Part shown: positions 22,161-31,448 of the stretch, piece after piece
Layout: every line of letters begins with the position of its first letter
Position numbering within the stretch: position 1 is the first letter of the stretch
NCBI GenBank assembly: GCA_000934455.1
Contig: KN882298.1
Coordinates: 50,123 to 81,570, forward strand
Length of the DNA: 31,448 nt
Source: Apostichopus parvimensis
Lineage: Eukaryota; Echinodermata; Holothuroidea; Aspidochirotida; Stichopodidae
Direction: 5' to 3'
Position numbers and translations under genes: made by a program
Notes under the pieces: generated by a model
Told to the model about the DNA's origin: nothing
Database searches by the model: none
Seen by the model: the letters and a program-made list of their open reading frames with translations, nothing else

Positions 22161-24325
22161 AAAATCATTCAGTTGGATTTTTTAGAACCTTACTGTGTAC
22201 GTTTGTAATATAATCTCCCCTTGAGGGTCGCAAAACTCATAGATGTTTCTCCCCATAAATAATCGTTCGATTCATCGCAAAAGTTTGCAAACTATAATAA
22301 CCGATCCTTCTGTCTTTTCTTATAATTAATGTTCTGTGAGGGATCATGTGGCTTAATTTCACCAATTTACAGTTTTTTCCTTCTTTATACATGGTGTATA
22401 CTATGAACACAGAGATATACACCAGTAACAATGTACCCCTGGACGAGGGGGAGGGGTTGGACGTAATACTGATCCCATTTGTCTAAATGTATATGTATCT
22501 TTAGTTCATTCTCCTGTATTCCTAGCAGCCATCTTTAGATCGTATGTATATCATGCTACTATGTATTCTTCTTTTGTCAAGGGGCACTGGTCTCCCCCCA
22601 ACCCCACCCGCCCCCCTCCCCCCATTGGCAGAGAGAACATTTCCAAAATTCTTGTGCACAGGTTTACAGTACATAAATAGTATAAATTGTATGTGTGATA
22701 CAACAGTCAAATTCTTCAACATCGTTTCAAAATTTGCAAAATATATCACTGTCCGGTTTTGATGGGCGGGCCCTGAAAGGTTTTCCAAACTAAAGTATTG
22801 GCCATCATAGATATGTTCCAATGATAGGACAATGCAGAATTACGAAAAACATTGAAAGCAGAATGAATGTTGCTCAGTAATGGTCACTTGTATTCCATTT
22901 GAGTATATTTTAACCACAATTTAAATATTATTTTCTTGTTTATCCCTTTGTTCATTAGTTATCTGTGTCTTTTAATATCTTTTGTTTTTTTATGACCAAT
23001 ATTGATGAATTTCGTATATGGGAGTATTACATATCACAGCGTGTTGATATATATACAAAAGTTAAGGGCATATTTACATAACTGTGAAACAGTCAAAACT
23101 TGAGGGCTCAATCCTGTAAAAAATATTAATAAAGAGAAGATATCGCATTCCGAATTATTAACCTGTAAATACAAAGTGGTGAAAGAGCTTCCCCAAACAC
23201 CTTAATCCGTTTGGAAAATACCATGAATTAGAACATGTTACAAGCAAGAAGACTTGAGTAAGTCCAAACATGACATCACAGAGCCGCCACTGCTTATTTT
23301 ATTTAAGCTTTTCTTTCTGTAGTACTTTACTTATTGCCTGTACTAATTGGTTGACCTATCGCTGTCATTGTTTTCAATACAGCAATATTTATAGTCACTC
23401 TGAAAATACCCTCCCCCCCCCCCCCGAAGAAAAAAAAGAAAGGTTCCACCCTCTTGTGGTATTGTGGCTTCACAAAATGACAAGAAAAGGCAGCCTCGTC
23501 ACAGGTGATTTAAATCATGATATTTCGCAATAGGAGTAAGGCTTTTCCCAGCAGTTACAGTATGGTGACTAATTCATTACAAACACGCCTGTTGCCTTAA
23601 AGTAAATTAAAGGTGTTATTCAATAAGTGACACCAGTAGCATAATGTTTGCAACTTCCTGTTACGTTTCGTTTTTTTCCAAAGTGTATTATTCTACTTTA
23701 AAAATGTCAATTTCTAACTTAAATAAAGCTGAATAACAGTTACTATATTCATCTTAACATGTTTTTTTTCTTCAAACGTGTGTTACACCGTTCTCATATG
23801 GGAGGTGCTTAACGACCTTATACAGCAGTGCCAAAGTAAACGAACAAGTGCTTAGTTTCGTATGTTGCAAGGAAACTCAAGTATTGGTAGTAGGAAATTT
23901 ATGAAAAACCCGGAACTAGAAAGTACCTTTTGTGTCACGTACGCAACGTGAGTACAAAGCGTACGCAACTAACGGTACGTCTGTTTCGTTGTATGGTTGG
24001 TACCTTTGAAGAGAAGTAGGCCTATAGCCTCGAAGAATGTTGAGATATATGGGATTTCTAATGGGATTTTAAGATTTTCTCAGATCCAAGGCAAACTGAG
24101 TATTTAAGAAGCCAAACATAGTTTGTACTGTAAAACTACACCATAATAAGAACTTCATTTTCAAGGAATAGTCACCTGCCAAAATGTTACCACTCCTGAC
24201 TTCATCCACGGAGAACCGTTTGCCGGACAAACATTTCGGTGCTCAAACCATACCACAATGGTTACAGTTTGGTAAACTCTAAACAATTTCTGCTGTCAGT
24301 GTTTATGCTGACAACATTGCCTTTT
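22161..24325. other. Intergenic DNA between convergent genes
   Basis: No supported coding sequence. Short C-homopolymers occur near 22610 and 23411-23425, and scattered AATAAA signals could extend the HURP 3' UTR. A 99-codon frame on the minus strand near 22522-22821 has no recognisable domain. Confidence 0.45.
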
Positions 24326-24399
24326 TTGTTTTGCACCCTCTCAGGTCGGGTTGACGAAGCTTTTATTCCTTGCCAAAGGCAGAAGGAATCTATGTAATG

Positions 24400-25180
24400 G
24401 CATGTGTATCTGACACTTGCTTGTAAACGCTCTAACTCCAGAAGGATAACTGGGGTACATTTCGTGTGTAGGTTCTCCTTAGGTAGAACTGGTTTGAGAT
24501 TGTTGTTGATATTGGTCAAAAGTCATTTGAGATCAGTACGGGTCAGAGTCTAAAAACAATGTTCACATAATATCTCGAAAAGTTCAGACTTGGTTGGTTG
24601 CTTGCCGTTGGTGAGTAGACGATCTGTAGTGTTTTTCATGAATATCATAGGTCATTAAGATATCTCAAGATGCGTAACATTGAGGGATATCACACTTGAC
24701 ATGTGGATGCCCCATATTGAGGACAAAAAGCTTGTTTTTGTTAGAGGTATAATGCCACTAGATGTCAAACTGAATACCTTGTGAGCACGTTATCTTAAGA
24801 AAGGAAACTGCTGAATCTCGTACTTGGTGTGGGGGTGCCCCATACTGAGTGAAAGAACCCTATTGTTTTTAGTGAAGGTCAAAGGTCACCAGAGGTCAAA
24901 TGGTGAAAAACTTGTAAACACGATATATCATGCAGGAAAACATATCTTTATTTTATATATATGGCGTTTAACGCCCAAAATTGAATGCTAGAAGCTGATT
25001 TATGACCAAGTTAACATGTCATCAATCCGTTTGATCATCTATTTTTAAATTATTAATAAGACCTGTGATGAGTACAACAACCCTATTAAAACTAGTGGAG
25101 ATCAGAGGTCATACTGTGAAAGCTGTGTAAACATGATATCTCAGAGGTAAAACTTCGATGACTGATACTGTGGTTCATGG
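24400..25180 (+). repeat. Degenerate dispersed repeat with AGGTCA half-sites
   Basis: Several diverged copies of a module of roughly 110-150 bp: CTTGTAAAC-(A/G)C-N-ATATCTCA..., then a (G)CCCCATA(T/C)TGAG segment, then AGGTCA(A/G)AGGTCA. Examples lie near 24420, 24540-24700, 24780-24910 and 25040-25150. At 24876-24888 the sequence is AGGTCAAAGGTCA, an exact direct repeat spaced by one base, with a third AGGTCA at 24893-24898. Confidence 0.55.
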
Positions 25181-25739
25181 TTCACAAAAATGTTAGTCAA
25201 TGCCAATGGATCTTAAACATTCTATACCTAAGTGTAAACACAGTAACTTCACGTTAAAAACGTGTCAATTTGAAACCACAGTACTTACAAAATATTTCCT
25301 ATGGGAAAGGAATCACTGAGACTTTTGGTTTTCTGGTTATCTTCGCGTAAAACATGTCTATTTGCCTAGTACCTTTTGGGCTGACACTTCCCTTCATTTA
25401 ACCCCTTACCATTGTCAAGACAGTTACACTGAACCACCAAAGAGGTCCAGTAAGAACGATTTGATAGGAATAAGCATTGAATATATAGAATGACGTCAAT
25501 ATTTACCCAAAAAAATGCACCTATTGCTACGATTTTCACCATACACCACTTATTTTATGAGTAACAAATAACAACGTAATATTCAAACAATATAGTAACG
25601 ACTGACTTAAAAAATCAATGAAATACATTCCTGATTCTAGGGGGGGGGGGGGAGGGGGCGACATAACTACTTGGAAATTGCCGATGATATGCGTTTGTTC
25701 TCTAATGAATCAGATGTTATGCTGGTGTGTTATCTTTAC

Positions 25740-26110
25740 CTGTTGCATGATCTACAACCCTGTTGTCTTCACAGCACAACCCTTGTCGTTTGCACCAACC
25801 TCTGCGTAAACTGGTGTAATCCTTTTCAATGCGTCAGATACTACACCATATTCGTCCTCTACTACCAATAAATTACAATCATCTTAAGCACTTTCACTAT
25901 TCTAATTGCTCTTCTCGACTCTTCCATAAACAGGAATGATTGCTGCTGGCATTCTTTCTTTAACGGCTTCAGAAGTCGGTTCACCTTTAACATGAACTGG
26001 TGCAGCATTTCCGTCCTCACCAATCTGCGTATACCGGTGTTATTCTTTTCAGTTCGTCAGATACCTCACCGTATTCATCATCTGCAACCAATAAACTGCT
26101 TTATCATTTT
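25740..26110 (-). pseudogene. Two decayed tail modules beyond the stop codon
   Basis: Compared with the intact module at 26145-26360, the next copy lacks 7 bases near 26085-26095 and 2 bases near 26027. Together these total 9, so the frame is restored afterwards (GEDGNAAPVHVKGE, PVYGRVEKSN, stop). A further copy with VEDEYGVVSDALKRITPVYAEV lies at about 25797-25855, preceded by two stops. Module spacing is 216-225 bp. Confidence 0.75.
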
Positions 26111-27699
26111 TCATGTCAGTGGTGTTCTTTTCAACTTTTCCATAAACAGGAATGCTTTTTGCTGGCATGGTATCTTTAACGACTTCAGATGGCCGATGAC
26201 CTTTAGCATGAACTGGTGCAGCATTTCCGTCCTCACCAACCTCTGCGTATACCGGTGTTATTCTTTTCAGTGTGTCAGATACCTCACCGTATTCGTCATC
26301 TGCAACCAAAAAGTTGCTTTCACCTTTAGCCATTTTCATGTCATTGGTGTTCTTATCACCTTTCCGATAAAGAGGAACATTAATGTCTGGCATACTTTTT
26401 ACACCTGTTCCGGAAGCCACATCATCATTAACATGAACCGCAGAAACATGTTCATCTACATCAATCTCCGCGTAGATCTGTGTTACCCTTTCCTCTGCAG
26501 CATCTTCGTCACCATATTCGTTCTCTGCCCTCAACAAGCGACTATCGTCCTTGGCATTTTCAGCGACCATACTGTTTTGCATTGACTTTCCATTAACAGA
26601 AACAGTTAGAGATGATTTGTCATCTCTGTCTTCACCTTTGGCACTGCCGGTCGTCTCACCGCTTTTAGTAACTATATTATATAGAGGCTCGTTTGTTGTG
26701 ATCGGGGTTCGTCTCTCGTTTGGAGGAGGCAGTGTATCTATCACTGGAATCGCACCAACATTTCCATTCAGGTTACCCTCGCTGTACACCGGTGTCGTTC
26801 GTTTAATTGCTTCTGAGCCCTCGGCATACTCGTCTTCGACGTCTTCGTTATGTTCATTGTTCTTCCCTTGTCTTACCTGATTAATTTCTCCGTAAACCGG
26901 TATTTTGGTTGACTGTCGTTGTTTATGGTCTACAACGAATTTGACTTTCACTTGAGAGGAGGCAGTGCTATCGTTATCAAGCTCAGTGTACACGGTTGTA
27001 GAAGTTCTTTTCAGTGTATCCCTTACCTCGGAATACTCGTCATCTTGCCGTGAAGTAATGCCATCATCGTAGTTCTTGGCATGAGGATCAACTTTATGTT
27101 TATCACTGTGGCCCTTTACAGTTTGATGTTTAACTGTAGCGCAGGTGGGCATCTTGACAGGCAGCTTGGTGTTCAAATCACTTCCAATTTGGCCAATGGA
27201 ATTATCGACATTTGTGTTTTCCTTTTCAGAATTTGTTCTAAGCTTGTTCATCTTCAAACTTTCATTAACATCCTTAAGAGTTGTTTCTGCACCACCCAAT
27301 GATCTTGACGGAACTACAGGTGTACCAATATCAATCTTTCTCTCCCTTCTAGATTTATTACCCAATCTAGGATGGGTTGACTGATCTATTAACTGTTCTC
27401 CTTCAGGAACGCAGTTACTACTACGGCCTATGTTTTGCATCCGCTTGTTAATAGGAATGCTTTCATATGTACCATTATCATTTGATGAAGTTTGTTGGGT
27501 TCGTTCATTTCGATCTACACTGGATTCACCAGTGTCTCCAACAGTATAGTATTCATTTTCACTGGACAGGGCCGTGATAGCATGATTAGTTGTTGGTTCG
27601 GTGTGTCTGTGCATATCTGGTTCATGTGAAACTGTTCCATTCACGGCACTTCCTGAATACCGTAGATAGATTTCAGGTACTTTACCGACTCGCTTTCCT
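26049..27699 (-). CDS. Membrane protein: tail exon with tyrosine modules
   Basis: One long open exon ending in TGA at 26051-26049. Tyrosine pairs lie at about 27046-26980 (DEYSEV/VYTEL), 26837-26770 (DEYAEG/PVYSEG), 26530-26461 (NEYGDE/IYAEI) and 26302-26238 (DEYGEV/PVYAEV), each followed by a PVYG or PLY motif. Further tyrosines near the membrane are EYYTV and TYESI. The last about 15 codons (after DMKNDKA) read out of the ancestral repeat frame because of a 7-base deletion, so the present C-terminus is secondary. Confidence 0.75.
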
Positions 27700-30149
27700 C
27701 TGTGAATGCAAACAAATGTTCATTATTCAATATTCATCATGCAGGGGAGGGGTTCAATACAATAAACGGAATGTTCGTGCTGACAGTTAACGGTCATTAA
27801 TATAGCTTTCGAATTTAAGCATGCTAAAACTTCTGAGACATTTCCTTGAGATTCTGGCCTTACAGTTAATCAGAGAAATTGAGATGTGTTAACTTGTATA
27901 ATTAAAAGTTTCAATGAAGACGAATGCTAAGAGGATGACATTAAAATGATCATGAAAGCTTCAGGGGAGAGGGACCATTATATGACTTTCTAGTATTTGG
28001 GGCCAAAACGGTTGAAATTTTAAGAGATATTTCGTTAAAAATACTATTAATGATTCAAAGCCATTTTTGGGTTGAGTTTCCGCACCAAGATTTGCACCGG
28101 ATACCGTTATTTATCACAATGATGTAAACAGATGTTGAATAGAGTTTTACATTTCGTCTTAATCATTACTCCTCGCGCAGAGTGAGTGACGTCACCGTCG
28201 GAATTACAACAAATATCTGCGTTTTTTCTTTATTATGTGCAAAGTACTCATTTAGACTCTGAAGAACATTGGCGAAAACCCTTGAACTCAGAATACATTG
28301 CCAGCTGAGCAAACATTCCAAAGGTGTCAAGGTTTTGATGACACGATTATAACAAGGTAGAGCTTTGAAGACCATGCGACAATATGATGACAGCACAGAC
28401 CATACGCTGACATTTCAACATACAGTTTAGTATATCGTATTATATATATCTATGTCTTCTGTGTGATTGCCATATGTGCTCTACCGGAATAACCATTTAA
28501 GAGTATGACTATACTTTACTAAGTATGTCTTTAAAACATTAATCATTCTGTAGTTACCTGCCATTCACTTACACTTACACGTGCAGTATTATCTCACAAC
28601 AGTTCAAGCAAGTTGGTGATATTTGCTATGCTTATGAGGATACATGGAACATAAAGACAGTCTCCAGTTACCGGTAACATAATTGGACTCTTTTTGTTGA
28701 TATATCAATGAAGAAGAAATATTCACCAGTAATAGGTTGGTTGAACTTTCAAATCAATATGCTTGTCTAAAGTCGAATTATCAAGGCTCACATACCTGCT
28801 CAAAAAGTACGATCTGCACAGAAATGTGACACTGAAGAATGTGGCGATTAGCACTACTACTAACAGAATCCAGATAATCGAAAAGTCTTGACTGTTATCT
28901 ATCGGAATTGATGAAAATATGTTTGTTAATAACGTTTCTTTCTCCTTGAATTAAAATGTAAGAATATTTAACATTTCACTCCGGTTGCGATTTACAACAG
29001 TCAAATTGGCAACATGAGAGATGGTGCCCCTCCTAAAATATGCTTAACAATTGAACCAAATTTGGGAATACGAAAATTCCAGTATAGTTCAGCATGATAT
29101 GTAACTAAAAGTTAGAAAATGGGAGTTCGAGATACAAGAAAACATATTGTAAATTAGTATATAATATCTTGTGTAATCATTTCTGTTTTTCTCCGAAATA
29201 ATTTAGTTATAGTCCTTTTTTTTTGCTTTTCAATCTTAAATGGAATGTCATCAGCGTTGAAAACTATATACTAAAATAAAAAATTCACAGATTATCCAGT
29301 AGGCGAATCTTTTCACTCCAAGGCACATTTCCTGATTTTTAACATGCTTTGAATCTGCGATCAGATAACACAGATGATTATCCGTTCTGTGACAAGAAGC
29401 TTTGCAACAAACATATCAAATAAGTCTCAATTACATAAAACCCAATCATTGTATTTACCGTATCTGATACATAACTTTGTTGCAAACAAAACTGCTAAAC
29501 ACACAATAACAAAATCCGTTTTCAGATATTGTAGTGTAAATATCAATATGTGGTAACATAAACGGTGATGAAATATCTTACTTCCCCTTTGTTTTACCTT
29601 CCATATTTGCATCGAGAAATAGCACTATCAAGTTGATGAACACAACCAAATATTATTTGGCATTTGACACTTTTTTCTTTTTATCAACATCATTTCCGAG
29701 TACTCGTTTTAGGAAATTGAATAGCAAAATAATGAATATAGATATACATAAGATATATAAGATATTAAAAATATCCTGCAGTTAAGGCTCTGTTACGACA
29801 TATTTAGACTTGCTTAAGTCTTCTTCTAATATGTGGAGAAGTTATAAAACAATGTATATACCAACCTACTAGAATTGATTGTTTTTTAGCTGGTTGCAGA
29901 TATTGTTCTTCATAACTATACCGTATTCAAACCTATATAATCATTGCTGGGTGTGCTATGAGGTTAAAGTAGGCTTATGTTTTTCCTTACCCTCCAGTAT
30001 ACCCGGACTGACATCGGTAGTGTCCCTCTTTACATTTGTTGTGGTGATTCTAGACAACATCTTCGTGGTCTCTAATTCTCTCCCTCCGGTTGTTGCAACC
30101 GATGATGCCAAAGTTGATACTGAATTGAGTAGATTGGCTGATGACGGAA
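26049..30149 (-). CDS. Single-pass membrane protein with a tandem tyrosine-motif tail (3' part of gene)
   Basis: Not recognised as a named family. Three exons splice in frame on the minus strand. Exon 30149-29991 (phase 1-1) is Ser/Thr-rich and stalk-like. Exon 28898-28796 encodes NSQDF then an approximately 23-residue hydrophobic span (IIWILLVVVLIATFFSVTFLC) followed by basic RSYFLSRGKR. Exon 27699-26049 is a hydrophilic tail of about 550 residues with repeated DEYxEV...LKRxxPVYAEV and PVYGKV modules. Basic residues after the membrane span suggest a type I orientation with the tail inside the cell. Paired YxxV/L motifs 10-11 residues apart resemble ITAM spacing, suggesting a phosphotyrosine adaptor-recruiting receptor (inference). 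The N-terminal exons, signal peptide and start lie outside or were not found. Confidence 0.65.
27700..28795 (-). other. Intron of the membrane-protein gene
   Basis: No exon or repeat delimited. Contains TGACGTCA at 28188-28195 in a slightly GC-richer patch, possibly part of an old transposon. Confidence 0.5.
28796..28898 (-). CDS. Membrane protein: transmembrane exon
   Basis: 103 bp with AG acceptor (28900-28899) and GTATGT donor (28795). The hydrophobic helix is flanked by Asp on the N side and Arg/Lys on the C side. Phase 2 exit matches the tail exon if the tail begins at 27699. Confidence 0.7.
28899..29990 (-). other. Intron of the membrane-protein gene
   Basis: 1.09 kb of AT-rich sequence with no supported feature. 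Confidence 0.5.
29991..30149 (-). CDS. Membrane protein: Ser/Thr-rich stalk exon
   Basis: Between TGTGTATTATAG and a GTAAGG donor. 159 bp, phase 1 at both ends, as is common for extracellular modules. Encodes SSANLLNSVSTLASSVATT and TTTNVKRDTTD; Ser/Thr density suggests O-glycosylation. It joins the transmembrane exon without a frame break. Confidence 0.55.
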
Positions 30150-30334
30150 CTATAATACACACATTATCAAAGATGAAGCAACCAATAGTTGATTCTTCAT
30201 TCATTTACTAAATCAAGCATCGACTATGGTGAACTTTCCTTTTCTACAATTTGTTTTTTCCCTGTCGGTTGTTTAGATCCTTTCAAAAACTATTATGTTT
30301 ATTCTGAATATGCAATAAATGGTAATTTACGAAA

Positions 30335-30708
30335 AAAATGCGGCGTCAAAGTTCAGGATATTATAACCCTGATTACGAGTTTCTCGTGCCAGTGCTTATG
30401 AATGAATCAACTCGAACTTTTGGTTTGACAGGTTTCAACTGACTTGATTTTAAGGAAGTCTGTTTTCAGTATGAACAACAACTTTGTCCAATTGATGTGG
30501 AGTGTTACGAGAATAGACCCATTGCTAGCAGCGGATTCATCCAGTCAACAAAATTGATGACCGTATCTATCGGCATAGTTTGCTGGTTTCCATTCACTGT
30601 CGTATAATTCAGATTTACTAAAACATAGGAAACCCTTTCCTTCGTTATTACCGCATCCACTTTACACTTTTTTGTCATTCTTAATAATAATGACCGTAGC
30701 CACTGCTC
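30335..30708 (-). pseudogene. Decayed Cys-loop (nicotinic-type) receptor extracellular fragment
   Basis: Reading the minus strand downward gives, in order: SYVLVNLNYTTVNGNQQ (like the L..I..VDEKNQ strand), DWMNPLLA followed after a one-base shift by W (like W.DP.LAW), KVVVHTEN-LP (like the I.VP...IW.PD strand), NQKFEL, then GYNILNFDAAF (like G.V.W..PA.F). Spacing between blocks follows nicotinic receptors. One frameshift (about 30524) and three in-frame stops show it is not functional as read. It is continuous where receptor genes usually have introns, suggesting an intronless or retroposed source. Confidence 0.5.
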
Positions 30709-30884
30709 TCTCTACTTGTTAAGGACTCATTTTGTTAGTATTGATAAAATTATCAAATATGAGAACAAGACAAAAAAAATCGTGATATATATTCCGTTAT
30801 CTCGAGTTTGTGACAGGTGGAAACACCGATTAAAAACTCAAAGTTGTTCCAATAGTTATCTACAGGAAAGAACTACAGGAAATG

Positions 30885-30967
30885 TTGACACACCTGATCG
30901 TTTGCTTGTTTTTTGTTTTATTATTATGACTATTATTTTGGGGGTTATTTTTTTCTTTTTCTTATGA
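30885..30967 (+). other. Hydrophobic segment resembling a Cys-loop receptor TM4
   Basis: Encodes DTPDRLLVFCFIIMTIILGV and a Phe run, then stop. DR followed by a roughly 20-residue hydrophobic C-terminal helix is how many nicotinic-type subunits end. It lies on the opposite strand to the extracellular fragment, so an inversion would be needed for both to come from one gene. Composition alone (T-rich DNA) could also give this. Confidence 0.25.
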
Positions 30968-31128
30968 TTGTACATAGTTTTAAATGTTCTGTGTAATATT
31001 AGGATAGCATAGGGAAGCGTATTTTTCACTGCATTTAACTATCACAAACGACCAGTATATCAGGCCAATGATAGTTCCTCACTCACGATGATGTTGGACG
31101 TGACGAACTTTGACTCCATTAAATTAAT

Positions 31129-31222
31129 ACACAACACAAATAACCCTTTTCATATTACCAAAATATGTTTTGAAACAATATTAATTGATAAAGATATGTT
31201 TCTGTATAAATGATTGAAATGT
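31129..31222 (+). repeat. Direct repeat, left copy (about 90 bp)
   Basis: ACACAACACAAATAACCC through TAAATGATTGAA. Repeated 226 bp downstream at 31355-31448 with about 90% identity. Confidence 0.9.
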
Positions 31223-31354
31223 AATCGATATTTAAGTCGAAAATTCCTTTTTCACGTGGAGAAATATTCTGCAATTGTTTTTCATTAATCTATATCAATA
31301 TCAATATATAATAATGATGACCTTTCCCGAGAACTCCCATATGTGTATAGTATT

Positions 31355-31448
31355 ACACAACACAAATAACCCTTTTCATATTCCCAAAATATGTTTTGAA
31401 ACAATATTAATTTTATAAAGATAATGTTTAAATATATAAATGATTGAA
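31355..31448 (+). repeat. Direct repeat, right copy, reaching the window end
   Basis: The same block, with small differences (ATTCCC for ATTACC; length change around TTTATAAAGATAATG). It may continue beyond the window, so the unit could be part of a longer tandem array of about 226 bp period. Confidence 0.85.

Noticed and set aside
22522-22821. Minus-strand 99-codon frame with a Gly-rich patch
   Set aside because: The Gly patch is the complement of a C-homopolymer; no domain, splice or repeat support.
24262-24519. Minus-strand 85-codon frame
   Set aside because: It lies over the degenerate dispersed repeat and has no recognisable protein similarity.
25992-27384. Several plus-strand frames of 73-197 codons
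   Set aside because: Antisense to the repeated tail exon; they carry the same period and show no independent domain.

Overview
The window is intron-rich, AT-rich animal genomic DNA with canonical GT-AG introns, transposon relics, minisatellite and homopolymer tracts. Protein-level matches and repeat style suggest an invertebrate deuterostome, possibly an echinoderm; that assignment is inference. No bacterial, organellar or viral gene organisation was seen.

Left two thirds (about 1.6-21.8 kb, + strand): one 17-exon gene that can be spliced by eye into a continuous 1,295-codon reading frame. It is a DLGAP5/HURP-type protein, a mitotic spindle and microtubule-associated factor. It has a basic N-terminal region, a GKAP domain and the diagnostic HURP block with core FDAGFFxVESP. 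Its striking feature is that everything from the start of the GKAP domain onward occurs twice. Exons 5-9, with the end of exon 4, are mirrored by exons 11-15, with the end of exon 10, with identical splice phases. The first and last exons of the duplicated block are about 95-97% identical in DNA, while the middle exons and all introns have diverged.

The introns carry most of the repeats: a fold-back MITE inserted into a small tandem array (intron 9), a TTAA-flanked MITE (intron 11), a LINE 3' end followed by a roughly 900 bp minisatellite with higher-order structure (intron 12), and a roughly 500 bp pure pyrimidine tract (intron 14).

Middle (21.8-25.7 kb): the 3' UTR, then gene-poor DNA with a degenerate dispersed repeat that contains AGGTCA half-sites.

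Right (25.7-30.2 kb, - strand): the 3' part of a gene for an apparent single-pass membrane protein. It has a Ser/Thr-rich stalk exon, a transmembrane exon and a large exon encoding a cytoplasmic tail built of tandem modules with paired tyrosine motifs. Two further module copies lie past the stop codon and are broken by small deletions and stops. The far right (30.3-31.0 kb) holds what looks like a decayed Cys-loop (nicotinic-like) receptor fragment, and the window ends in a direct repeat of about 90 bp. The two genes converge (tail to tail), and nothing in the sequence links their functions.
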